A DNA stretch of 64,000 nucleotides. It comes from Pseudonocardia sp. CNS-004 (GTDB taxonomy: Bacteria > Actinomycetota > Actinomycetes > Mycobacteriales > Pseudonocardiaceae). Below the pieces are notes generated by a model, which made no database searches, was not told where the DNA came from, and saw nothing but the letters and a program-made list of their open reading frames with translations. The DNA lies in NCBI GenBank assembly GCA_001942185.1, contig MKJV01000068.1, positions 62,001-126,000 on the forward strand. The letters are read 5' to 3'. A program made the translations under genes and the position numbers. Of this stretch, positions 18,042-27,296 are shown piece by piece; within the stretch, counting starts at the first letter, position 1, and each line of letters begins with the position of its first letter.

Positions 18042-18806
18042 GTGCCCGACTCGTTCTCCCTCGACGGCAAGGTCGCCTTCGTCACCGGTGCCGGCCGCGG
18101 CATCGGACACGCCGTCGCGGCGGGCTGGGCACGAGCGGGCGCCGCCGTCGCCTGCTTCGACCTGGACGGCGACTCCGCCGAGCGCACCGCGGCCGAGCTC
18201 CGCGCGCTCGGCGGCAGTGCCATCGGCATGGGCGGCGACGTCACCGACGCCGACTCCGTCCGCACCGCGGTCGACCGCACCACCGCGGAGCTGGGCGGGC
18301 TGCACATCGCCCTGAACAACGCAGGGATCGCGCACCAGGCCCCGGCCGAGGACCTCGACCCCGCCGACTGGCGCCGCATGATCGAGGTCAACCTGACGGG
18401 CGTCTTCCTCTGCGCGCAGGCCGAGGCCCGGGTCATGCTGTCGAACGGAGGCGGCTCGATCGTCAACCTCGCCTCGATGTCCGGCTCGATCGCCAACCGC
18501 GGGCTCACCCAGGCGCACTACAACTCGGCGAAGGCCGGCGTCGCGCACCTCACCAAGTCGCTCGCCGCGGAGTGGGCGCAGCGCGGGATCCGGGTCAACG
18601 CGATCAGCCCCGGCTACACGCTCACCCCGATGACACAGCGACCCGAGGTCGCCGGGGCCCGCGCCGAGTGGGAGGACCAGACGCCCATGGGCCGGATGGT
18701 GCAGATGGAGGAGCTGGTGGGGCCCGCGGTCTTCCTCGCCTCCGGCGCGTCGTCTGCGTGCACCGGCCTCGACCTGATCGCCGACTGCGGCTTCGTCTGC
18801 TGGTGA
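18042..18806 (+). CDS. SDR family oxidoreductase, polyol dehydrogenase type
   Basis: 254 residues. NAD(P) motif VTGAGRGIGHAVAAG, NNAGI, active-site Ser in NLASMSGSIANRG and the Tyr-x3-Lys YNSAKAGV. The C-terminus ending in GFVCW resembles the arabinitol/threitol/xylitol dehydrogenase group of SDRs. Probably oxidises the imported sugar alcohol to a ketose. GTG 18042 follows GGAAAGGA at 18027-18034; the 23-base gap to the PfkB gene keeps it in the operon as the last gene. Confidence 0.88.
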   Translation: MPDSFSLDGKVAFVTGAGRGIGHAVAAGWARAGAAVACFDLDGDSAERTAAELRALGGSAIGMGGDVTDADSVRTAVDRTTAELGGLHIALNNAGIAHQAPAEDLDPADWRRMIEVNLTGVFLCAQAEARVMLSNGGGSIVNLASMSGSIANRGLTQAHYNSAKAGVAHLTKSLAAEWAQRGIRVNAISPGYTLTPMTQRPEVAGARAEWEDQTPMGRMVQMEELVGPAVFLASGASSACTGLDLIADCGFVCW

Positions 18807-18834
18807 GCCGGGACGCCCCTGCTCGCCGCCGACG

Positions 18835-19280
18835 TCAGCGCGGGCGGTTGCGCGGCGACACCGCGGTCGCCGCCGGCTCCGCTGCCAGTGAGCCGAGCAA
18901 CCGGAGGCGCTCGGCGGAGGCCGATCCCGGTTCGGCCGTGTAGACCATGAGGATCGAGCCGGGTTCCGCGGTGATCGCGAGTTCCTCGTAGGCGAGCACC
19001 AGCTCGCCGACCTCCGGGTGGACGAACCGTGTGGTCCCCGTCCCGTGGGTGCGGACGTCGTGGGCGCCCCACAGCCTGCGGAACGTGTGTCGCTCTGCGT
19101 GGAAAGCTCGCCGACGAGGTCCTGCAGGCCACGGTCGTGCGGGTCCCGGCCTGCTTCCGCCCGCATGATCGCCACACACATCTGGGCGAAGAGGTCCCAT
19201 TCGGGATAGAAGTCACGCGATGCCGGATCGAGGAACTGGAACCGGGCCAGGTTCGGGGTGCGGCCACCGTCGCCGATCAC
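18835..19280 (-). pseudogene. MmyB-type XRE regulator, N-terminal HTH deleted and frameshifted
   Basis: Only the ligand-binding C-terminal part of a MmyB-like regulator remains. From 19280 leftwards: RTPNLARFQFLDPASRDFYP and AGRDPHDRGLQDLVGELSTQ; after a shift at about 19100, LWGAHDVRTHGTGTTRFVHP and LVLAYEELAITAEPGSILM to the stop at 18835. The intact homologue in this window (52360-53246) has the same segments preceded by about 130 residues including the HTH, which are absent here. Homology stops abruptly at about 19280, next to a headless alcohol dehydrogenase on the other strand. No function expected. Confidence 0.8.
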
Positions 19281-19323
19281 GGGAGCGTGGAGACACGGCC
19301 GAGCGCGTTCGTGGCGAGCAGTT

Positions 19324-19533
19324 CACCTGCACGGCGGCCCCGCCCCGGTGCGCCGTTTCCTCCCCGAGCTGATCGACCTGATCATGAACGGCGAGATCGA
19401 CCCCGGCGAGGTCTTCGACCTCACCCTGCCCCTCGACCAGGCAGCGCAGGGCTACCGGGCCATGGACGAACGCACCGCGACCAAGGTGCTGCTCACCCCC
19501 CTGACCCGCCCCTCACCTCGGCCACCGGCGTGA
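19324..19533 (+). pseudogene. zinc-dependent alcohol dehydrogenase, C-terminal fragment
   Basis: About 69 residues (LHGGPAPVRRFLPELIDLIM, then GEIDPGEVFDLTLPLDQAAQ) matching the last part of zinc alcohol dehydrogenases of the glutathione-independent formaldehyde/threonine dehydrogenase type. The first 80 % of the enzyme, with the zinc and NAD sites, is absent. The piece begins within 50 bases of the point where the MmyB fragment ends, and both fragments have lost their N-termini, so one deletion probably removed the shared divergent promoter with both gene heads. Confidence 0.65.
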
Positions 19534-19635
19534 CTCTTCTCGCCGAAGGCCCCGCAACCCGAGCACTTGTCAGATAGGATGGATTTACTTGCTTGCTGTC
19601 CACTAACTGAAACGTCGCTGGTAGATCGAGGTGCG

Positions 19636-20920
19636 ATGACCGGTCCGGCACACCATCAGCACGACGCACCACCCTCCGCCACACCGGTTCTGCCGCCCCC
19701 ACTCCTCCGCCGCATCCTCCCGATCGCCGTCACACTCACCTGGCTCGGACCGTTCGCGATCGACGCCTACACCCCCGCCTTCCCGACGATCCAGCAGGGC
19801 TTCGCCACGACGGCCGGCGCCGTGCAGGCCACCCTGAGCACCACCCTGGCCGGGATGGCGCTCGGCCAGCTGCTGATCGGCCCCGTCACCGACCGGTTCG
19901 GGCGTCGCATGCCGCTCGTCTTCGGGCTCTCCGGCTACGTGGTCGCGTCGGCGTTCTGTTGCGTCGCCTGGACGATCGACGTGCTGATCGCCGCCCGCTT
20001 CCTGCAGGGGTTGTCGGCCGCCACCGGGATCGCGATCGCGCGGGCGATCGCTCGCGACGTCCACTCCGGCAGCAGCCTCGCCCGCTTCTACTCGCTGCTG
20101 ACGGCGGCGACCGCGGTCGCGCCGCTGGTCGCGCCCATCGCGGGCGCGGGCATCCTGGAGGTCGGGCTGTCGTGGCGGTGGATCTTCGGGCTGACGCTCG
20201 CAATCGGCGTCCTCGGGCTCGGGCTCGTCGTCCTCGCGCTACCGGAGACACACCCCCGCCTCGTCGGCCGGTACCGACCCCGACGAGTCGGTCCCGCCCG
20301 GGTTCCGGGCCCTGCTGCGCAGGCCGAACGTCCTCACCAGCGCACTGATCGCCGGGCTGTGCGGCGGCGCGATGATCGCCCACGTCGCGGGCCTGCCGTT
20401 CTTCCTGCAGGACGAACGCGGTCTCGGCCCGGCCGGGTACAGCGCCGTCTTCGCGATGGACGCCACCGGGATGGTGCTCGCGAGCAACACCAACCGGCTG
20501 CTCCTGCGCCGCTGGACGGCCCACCGCATCCTGAACGTGTCGGTTCCGGCGATGCTCGCCTCCGGTGTGGTCTTCGCACTGCTGCTCCGTGCAGAGGCCC
20601 CGCTCGTCGCGGTGCTCCCCTCGCTGTTCCTGATGGTGAGCACATGGGGTTTCGTGATGCCCAACGCCGTCGCGGCGGGCATGTCCGTCGAGCGCACCGC
20701 GGCCGGTCGGGCCTCGGCCATCCTCGGCGCGACGCAGTTCGGCATCTCGGCGTTCAGCGCCCCGCTCGTGGGCACGTTGCCCGTGCTCGCCGGTGTGCCG
20801 CCGATGGCAACGGTGATCGTCGTGTGCCTGGCGGGGGCGGCGGTGGTCCAGCTGGTCGCGCGGTTCGTGCCGGCCGGGCAGGGCGAGGCGTCGGGACGGG
20901 CACCGGCGCGGCCGTCGTGA
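19636..20920 (+). CDS. Bcr/CflA-family multidrug MFS transporter; one frameshift
   Basis: About 425 residues, 12 helices, drug/proton antiporter of the inner membrane. N-half: FAIDAYTPAFPTIQQGF (classic Bcr/CflA helix 1), GQLLIGPVTDRFGRRMPLVF motif A and FLQGLSAATGIAIARAIARD; C-half from VPPGFRALLRRPNVLTSALI onward in another frame to 20920. The break lies at about 20253 in a run of five C. ATG 19636 is preferred over 19567 because of its typical N-terminus and a nearby GAGG. A lower-GC stretch upstream (19567-19610) probably holds the promoter. Substrate unknown. Confidence 0.82.
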
Positions 20921-20979
20921 CGGAGCGGCGTCGGCAGGGCTGCCGGGTCCCGCAGCCGGTTCTGGACCTCGATCCGGGG

Positions 20980-23299
20980 TCAGAGCAGGTCCAGTGCCGC
21001 GGCGACGACGCTGTCGGCGTCGATGCCGTGGTAGCGGTACACGCTGTCGAGGTCGCCGGACTGCCCGAACCGGGTCACGCCGAGGTGCGTGGACCGCACC
21101 TGGTTGATCCCGGCGAGGAAGGCCAGCGTGTGCGGGTGCCCGTCGAGCAGGGTCACGAGCGGGGCGGCCCGGCGGGCGGGGAATGCGGCGTCGAGGACCC
21201 AGGTGTCGGCCGTGCCGAACCGGGCGGCGTGCCCGGCCCGGGCCTGGACCGCGTCGAACACCAGCCCGGGGCTGGTGACCACGACGACGTCGACGGCCGA
21301 GCCCAGCGACTCCAGCCGCTCGGCCGCGGCGAGCGCCTCGGGCACCATCGCGCCCATCGCCGCGATCGTGACCGCGGGGTTCTCGCAGGTCCGCAGGGGG
21401 TAGGCACCCGCCACGACCTGCCGGCGCCGCCGCTCCCGGGCCGCCGGGTCGGCCGGCACCGCGGCCAGCGACTGGTCGACGGGCCGGGTGGACAGCCGCA
21501 GGTAGGCGCTCGCGCCGTCCGGCCTGCCGAGGCGGGCCAGCGAGGCCAGCAGGGTCCACTCGACGTCGATCGCGAAAGCCGGCTCGAAGGTGACGCAGCC
21601 CGGCTGCTCCAGCCCCACCGACGGCGTGGTGATCGACTGGTGTGCCCCGCCCTCCGGCGCGAGCGACACCCCGGACGGCGTGCCGACCAGGATCGACTGC
21701 CCGCCCGCGTAGATCCCGAAGGACCACGGCTCCAGCGCCCGCTCGACGAACGGGTCGTACAGCACACCGATCGGCAGGAGCGGCTGCCCCCACCGGGACC
21801 AGGTGCACCCAGCTCGCCCAGCGCGCCGACCAGGTTGCCCTCCGCGATGCCCAGCTCGACGTGCTGCCCGGTGGGCCGCTCGCGCCAGTGCAGGATCGTC
21901 TCCGGGTCGTCGTCGAACCAGTCGCGGCGCTCGGCAGGCGACCACACCCCGACCTTGTTCACCCAGCCGCCGAGGTTGGTCGACGAGCTGACGTCCGGGC
22001 TGAGCGTGACGACCCGCCGCGCCGCCTCGGGCGCCTCCCGGGTGAGGTCCAGCAGCGCGCGGCCCAGCGCGGCCTGCGTGGTCGCGCGGCCCGACGGCGC
22101 CCGGCCGATGTCCGTGGGCAGCGGCGGCACGTCGACGGCCTCGACCGGGCCGCGGCGCAGCCGCTGCGCGGTCTCGGCGCAGAGCCTGCCCGCGGGCGTC
22201 TCCGGCCCGAAGCGCTGCCACGGGGCGTCGAGCGACATCCCGGAGCGCTCCGCCAGCTCGCCCATCTGGTCGGCGGGCAGCAGCGACGAGTGGTTCTGCG
22301 GGTGCCCCTCGACAGCCAGCCCGAAGCCCTTGATCGTGTAGGCGAACACGACGGTCGGGCGGGTGTCGTCGATCTGGGCGAAGGCGTCGCCGACGGCTCG
22401 CAGGTCGTGCCCGCCCAGGTTGCGGATCGCGGCGTGCAGCGTGGCGTCGTCGAGCGTGCCGACGAGCCGCGCCAGCTCCGGTGAGTCCGGCAGCCGTTCC
22501 CGCAGCTGGGTCGGCTGCAGCGCAGCAGCCGCTGGTACTCGGGGTTGGTCATCTCGTCGATCCGGCGCTGCAGCGCGGCGCCGCCCGGCCGCGTGAACAG
22601 CTCGTGCAGCAGCCGCCCGTACTTGACCGTGACGACCTGCCACCCGGCCGCGGCGAACATGCCCTGCAACCGCGGCGCGCCGATGTTCGGCACGACCCGA
22701 TCCAGGCTCTGCCTGTTGAGGTCGACGATCCACACGACCTCGCCGAGGTCTGCGACCATCGGGTCGAGGATCGCCTCCCAGACCGCGCCCTCGTCGAGTT
22801 CCGCGTCGCCGACCAGCGAGTACTGCCGCCCGGCCCCGGCCGGCTCACCCAGCGTGGTGAGGTAGCGGCGGGCCAGCGCGCCCCAGATCGGGGCCGTGGC
22901 GCCGATGCCGACCGAGCCCGTGGAGTAGTCGACCGGGTCCGGGTCCTTCGACCGGGACGGGTAGCTCTGCAGCCCGCCGAACGCACGCAGCGTGGTCAGG
23001 TAGGACTCGTCGAGCTCGCCGAGCAGGTAGTTGATCGCGTGCAGCACCGGCGAGGCGTGCGGCTTGACCGACACCCGGTCGCCGCGGCGCAGGTGCTCGA
23101 ACCACAGCGCGGTCATCAGCGTGGTCATCGAGGCGGACGACGCCTGGTGCCCGCCCACCTTCAGCCCCGTCGGGTTGGGCCGGACGCGGTTGGCGTGATC
23201 GATGATCGCGGTGGAGAGCCAGCGCACCCGCTGCTCGATCTCCCCCAGTACCGCGAGCCGGTCGGTGTCGGCGGGGCGGGAGTCGGAGACGGCGGTCAT
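20980..23299 (-). CDS. AceE-like homodimeric pyruvate dehydrogenase E1/transketolase-family TPP enzyme; two frameshifts
   Basis: About 772 residues over three frames. N-part: GGHQASSASMTTLMTALWFE, SYPSRSKDPDPVDYSTGSVG and the TPP/Mg motif GDAELDEGAVWEAI with DLNRQSLDRVV; after a shift near 22510, NLGGHDLRAVGDAFAQIDD, FAYTIKGFGLAVEGHPQNHS and VELGIAEGNLVGALGELG; after a shift near 21810, GIYAGGQSILVGTPSGVSLA to the stop. The order is that of E. coli AceE, but shorter (about 890 there), so it may use another 2-oxoacid. Start ATG 23299. It is divergent from an Lrp-type regulator across an interrupted palindrome, suggesting amino-acid or 2-oxoacid control. Confidence 0.8.
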
Positions 23300-23334
23300 C
23301 GGTGAGCTCCTCTCGTGCGCCGGGCCTATGCACG

Positions 23335-23371
23335 GTGCACCACTAGCGCATCATCGATACGCTAGCTGCAC
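23335..23371. promoter_or_regulatory. interrupted palindrome in the aceE-like/lrp divergent promoter
   Basis: Left arm GTGCA-CCA-CTAGCG, 11-base centre, right arm CGCTAG-C-TGCAC. Extra TGCAC/GTGCA half sites occur at 23329 and around 23390. A candidate binding site for the adjacent Lrp-type protein; no experiment supports it. Confidence 0.45.
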
Positions 23372-23445
23372 AAGCAGAGGCGCGAGAGGCGTGCATCCTG
23401 CACACCATTACGCCTCGGCGCCCGAAGCAGACGGACAGGATGCAC

Positions 23446-23943
23446 ATGGTCGACCGGCCCGACCGCCCCTCCCCGATCGACGCCATCGATGCCCGCCTGC
23501 TGCTCGCACTGGCCGAGAATCCACGCGGCACCGCGGTGGCGCTCGCCGAGCGCACCGGGCTGTCGCGCAACACCGTGCAGGCCCGGCTCGTCCGGCTCGA
23601 GGAGAGCGGGGTGCTGCGCAGCGTCGAGCGCCGGGTCGACCCGGCGGCGCTCGGCTACCCGCTCAACGCGTACGTGACCGTCACGGTCGTGCAACGCAAG
23701 CTCGGCCCGGTCGCCGACGCACTCGCCGCCGTGCCGGAGGTCCTCGAGGTCCTCGGCATGACCGGCGAGGGCGACCTACTGGTGCAGACCGTCGCACGCG
23801 ACGCGGACGACCTCTACCGCATCGCAGGCCTGCTGCTCGCGATCGACGGCGTGGAACGGACCACCACCGCGCTCGTCATCCGGCGGCTCGTGGACCACCG
23901 GATCACCGCGCTGGTGGAGCGGCTGGCCGCCGGAGCCAGATGA
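23446..23943 (+). CDS. Lrp/AsnC family transcriptional regulator
   Basis: 165 residues. N-terminal winged HTH (IDARLLLALAENPRGTAVAL, LSRNTVQARLVRLEESGVL) and a C-terminal RAM effector domain (VPEVLEVLGMTGEGDLLVQT). Two ATGs are possible, 23440 and 23446; the second has ACAGGA at a better distance. Feast/famine regulators usually control the neighbouring divergent gene in response to an amino acid or oxoacid, here the AceE-like enzyme. The gene is intact. Confidence 0.9.
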   Translation: MVDRPDRPSPIDAIDARLLLALAENPRGTAVALAERTGLSRNTVQARLVRLEESGVLRSVERRVDPAALGYPLNAYVTVTVVQRKLGPVADALAAVPEVLEVLGMTGEGDLLVQTVARDADDLYRIAGLLLAIDGVERTTTALVIRRLVDHRITALVERLAAGAR

Positions 23944-24103
23944 GCGAGCGACGGTCTCCTCGTCGCGAACGGGCTGAGCACGAGTGAGAACTTCCTCGCA
24001 TTCGTCGTGCCCGCAGTGCTCGCCCTGATCATCATGAACCTTCGGGCCCGCGAGTGGGCGCGGCGAGCAGGCAGTGACCGCACAGTGCACGAGGGAGAAC
24101 GAG

Positions 24104-24694
24104 ATGGCCGATCCGGACAAGCCGACGCTCCACGTGATCGCGGGGAGCACCCGGCCGGGCCGCGCCGGGATCGCCGTGGCCCGATGGATCGCCGAGCACG
24201 CCGAGAAGCACGACGCGTTCACCGTCGAGCTCGTCGACCTCGCCGAGGTCGCACTCCCCCTGTTCGACGAACCCCACCACCCACGCCTGCGCCGCTACAC
24301 CCACGAGCACACCGAGCGCTGGAGCGCCACCGTCGAGCGTGCCGACGCCTTCGTGTTCGTCGTGCCCGAGTACAACCACGGCGTCAACGCCGCGACCAAG
24401 AACGCGATCGACTACCTGGTCCACGAGTGGGCGCACAAGCCGGCCGGGTTGGTCAGCTACGGCGGCGTCGCGGGCGGCACCCGGGCCGTGCAGTCGCTGA
24501 AACCCACCCTCTCGGCACTCAAGATGCTGCCGCTGACCGAGTCGGTGATCATCCCGTTCGTCACGGCGTTCCTCGACGGCGAAGGCGAGAGCCGACGGTT
24601 CACCCCCAACTCGGAGATCGAAACCGGGGCCACCACCATGCTCGACGCGCTCGCCAGGACCAGCCCGGTGCTCCGCGGCCTCCGCGACGGCTGA
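24104..24694 (+). CDS. NADPH-dependent FMN reductase family oxidoreductase
   Basis: 196 residues, flavodoxin-like fold. FMN phosphate loop GSTRPGRAGIAVARWI, then the conserved VFVVPEYNHGVNAATKNAID and SYGGVAGGTRAVQSLKPTL. The family (YieF/ChrR/azoreductase group) carries out two-electron reduction of quinones, azo dyes or metal oxyanions with bound FMN. ATG 24104 is preceded by GAGGGAG. It could in principle supply reduced flavin to the monooxygenase encoded nearby at 25947-27124, but this subgroup usually keeps its FMN. Confidence 0.88.
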   Translation: MADPDKPTLHVIAGSTRPGRAGIAVARWIAEHAEKHDAFTVELVDLAEVALPLFDEPHHPRLRRYTHEHTERWSATVERADAFVFVVPEYNHGVNAATKNAIDYLVHEWAHKPAGLVSYGGVAGGTRAVQSLKPTLSALKMLPLTESVIIPFVTAFLDGEGESRRFTPNSEIETGATTMLDALARTSPVLRGLRDG

Positions 24695-24731
24695 GCGACG
24701 ATCGAGACCACGCGTCGGCTCCCCGCCCGCC

Positions 24732-24878
24732 GTCACCGATCTCGCCCCCGCCGTCGCGGAGCAGAAGCTGCACCACAGCACGCACGTCGTCGACGGGGGC
24801 CTCGAGATGATCCCCGTCGTGTTCCCGGAGATGTTCACCGGCCGCGGCGCCGGAAAGATGATCGCGAAGGCCGGCTGA
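24732..24878 (+). other. open coding-like remnant, 48 residues, unidentified
   Basis: A stop-terminated stretch in one frame reads VTDLAPAVAEQKLHHSTHVV followed by GLEMIPVVFPEMFTGRGAGK. It looks protein-like but has no start codon or RBS. It may be the tail of a gene whose head was deleted, or a frame-shifted small gene after the FMN reductase. Function unknown. Confidence 0.25.
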
Positions 24879-24882
24879 GAGG

Positions 24883-25834
24883 TCACGCCACCTCGACGAC
24901 CACCTTGCCGAGCGAACGGCCCTCGCCGACGTGGGCGAGGGCATGCGGCACCTCTTCCAGCGGAAACGTCCGATCGACGTGGATCCGGACCTCGCCCGCC
25001 ACGCACCGCTCAGTGAGCGGCTCGAAGTGCTCAGGCCCTGCCTTCACCGCGAGCACACCGAGCCGGCGTCCGGTCAACAGCCCCAGCGCGGCGCCCACGG
25101 TCAGCACGCGGAGCAGGGAGCGCGTGGTACCACCGACGCAGAGGTAGCGTCCCCCGCCGGCCAGGGCCCGGCGGTAGGCGAAGACCGAGCGGTGGGCGAC
25201 CAGGTCGAGCACCAGGTCCTGCGGCTCGCCCCGGGTGAAGTCCTGCGTGCGGTAGTCGAGCACCGCGTCGGCGCCGACCGATCGCATGAAGTCCAGCTTG
25301 TCGCCGTTGTCCACGGCGGTCACGTGGGCACCGGCCCGCTTGGCGAGCTGGATCGCGAACGCGCCCGACCCGCCGCCTCCCCCGTTGACCAGCACCCGTC
25401 TGCCCGGCCCCGCGGTCGCCGTGCCCTGCCACGCGATCGCCCCGGCCTGGGGGATCGTCGAGGCCTCGGCGAAGGACAGCGCCTCGGGCTTGTGCGCCAG
25501 CGCAGAGGCGGGCGCGGCGGCGTACTCCGCGAAGCCGCCCTTGAGCCACAGGTTGTCGCCGTACACCTCGTCGCCGACGGCGAAGCCGTAACCTCCGGTC
25601 CGACCGCCTCGACCCACCCCGCGATGTCGGAGCCCAGTACCGGCCGCGCCGGCCTCCGCAGGCCACCGATCCGGGAGTAGAGCGGGCTCCCCCGCAGGTC
25701 TCCCAGTCCGACAGGTTCACCGATGTCGCGGCGACCCGGACCAGCAACTGCCCCCGCCCCGGCGATGGCACCGGCACCTCCTCGACGCGCAGCACCGAGG
25801 GCGGGCCGTAGCGGTCGTGGACGACCGCTCTCAC
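24883..25834 (-). CDS. MDR-superfamily NAD(P)-dependent quinone oxidoreductase-like protein; two frameshifts
   Basis: About 317 residues. N-terminal GroES-like part VVHDRYGPPSVLRVEEVPVP and LLVRVAATSVNLSDWE in one frame, LGSDIAGWVEAVGPEV in a second, and the rest from AVGDEVYGDNLWLKGGFAEY in a third, with the cofactor loop VLVNGGGGGSGAFAIQLAKR and VTAVDNGDKLDFMRSVGADA. Shifts at about 25705 and 25600. No zinc ligands are evident, so it belongs to the quinone oxidoreductase/RTN4IP1-like group. GTG 25834 is picked because the domain starts there; no strong RBS. Confidence 0.75.
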
Positions 25835-25946
25835 GACACCCCGCCCCGCGCCGCACCGGTGCCACCACGCACGCCCGGAGCCTAGCGGGACCCGGCCGGG
25901 CGACACCACGATCATGTCGCAGGAACCTGTGACCCGGCGCGCGGAG

Positions 25947-27124
25947 TCACGCGCGGCCGGCGTCAGCGTCCGCTGTCGGCTCCATCGCGCCGTCGTCGGT
26001 CAGGACACGGCCGTAGTCGTCAGCGGCCACCCAGGGCCGGACCGCGCCGTGGCGGGAGCCGACGGCGAGGTCGCGCCAGAACCGGCCCAGCGGGTTCCCG
26101 GCGGCGAACATGCTGGAGCCGTGCAGGTCGAGGAGCTTCTCCACCGCGTGGCGGCAGTCCTGCACCGCGGCCATGAGTTGCATCCGCACGTGGGCGAACC
26201 GGACGGGCGCGACGGGACGGCCGCGCTCGGCGGCGTCCAGTACGTCGGCCACGCCCAGGGTGCGTTGCTCGGCGGTGTGGACGAGGTGGGTGGCCTCGGC
26301 GAACAGGTGCCGTGCCGATGGCGACTCGACCCGGCGCCGGTAGGTGGTGCCGAACACCGGGCGGTCGGCCGTCATCAGCGGGCCGGCCACGTCGAGCGCC
26401 CCCTTCGCCGCGCCGAGCAGTGGGGAGACGGTGTGCAGTGCGACCTGCATCCGGCGCGCGGCCGACGGAGGGCCCTGCCGCGGGGTCATGAGGAAGCGTC
26501 CGGCACGAACACGTCCTCGGCCACCAGCGTGTGGCTGCCCGTGCCCCGCAGCCCGGCCACCCCGTCCCAGGTGTGCTCGATCGTCAGCTCGCGGGTGGGC
26601 AGTAGCACCAGGTGCGGTTGGCCGGGGGGCTCGTCGTCGAGCACGCTCGCTCCCACCATCGCCCATGGCGAGTCGAGGCAACCCGAGGCGTAGGACCAGC
26701 GGCCGGTGATCCGGGTCCCGCCGGCCGCCGTCCGGGCGCGTCCGGTCGGCATGGCGGTGCCGCAGATCGACACGTGCGGATCGGTGTAGAAGGCCGCCTG
26801 CGCCTCGGCGGTCATCCAGTCGGTGAACATCGACTTGGCCGTCGCCGACACGGCCGCGAGCCACGACGTCGACGGGCAGCCGGCGCCCAGCTCGGCGAAG
26901 ACCCGCACCATGGTGCGGTTGTCGGCGTCGAGACCGCCGAAGTGGGCCGGTGTCGTCACGGCGAACGCATCCGCGTCACGAGCCGCGGCGAGGCTCGCGG
27001 CCGTCGGCCTCCCCCGTTGCTCGGTCGCCTCGGCGTTCGCGGCGAGCACCGCGCGAGCCGCCCGCGCCCGCTCCCAGGGCTCGGCGATTTCGGCGGCAGG
27101 GGCGGCATCGAGGTCGGTGGGCAC
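25947..27124 (-). CDS. acyl-CoA dehydrogenase-fold flavin monooxygenase (copy A); one frameshift
   Basis: About 392 residues. Helical N-domain with FAELGAGCPSTSWLAAVSAT, beta-domain ITGRWSYASGCLDSPWAMVG and LRGTGSHTLVAEDVFVPDA, then, after a shift at about 26495, the helical C-domain PLLGAAKGALDVAGPL through CRHAVEKLLDLHGSSMF and RFWRDLAVGSRH. The pattern matches the DszC/HsaA/IacA-type group-D monooxygenases, which use reduced flavin and oxygen, rather than true acyl-CoA dehydrogenases. GTG 27124 has RBS AAGGAG. It is divergent from an AraC-type regulator, and the whole pair is repeated in mirror image at 42340-44450. Confidence 0.82.
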
Positions 27125-27280
27125 AGTTCTCCTTCAGAAGTACGCGGGAAACCGGCTGTCGGCTCCGCCCGCTGGGCTCGGTCCGCTGCGCAGCGGTCGA
27201 TCACGACCTCGACCCAAGCACCGACGGCGAGCTCGGGACCATGCGTGAGCTGCGCCGGTTCATACGATGATGTGCGCCGA

Positions 27281-27296
27281 TAGCATCGGCGGCGTG
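27281..27296 (+). promoter_or_regulatory. leaderless -10 element of AraC copy A
   Basis: TAGCAT at 27281-27286, seven bases, then GTG. The same TAGCAT-CGG-N4-GTGGACCTG block occurs in front of copy B on the minus strand (43257-43236), so it is conserved between the two cassettes. Confidence 0.5.

Noticed and set aside
24007..24103. Small hydrophobic ORF upstream of the FMN reductase (LAFVVPAVLALIIMNLRARE)
   Set aside because: One plausible membrane helix but the frame runs into the FMN reductase gene as nonsense and there is no RBS; could be a remnant, not supported as a gene.
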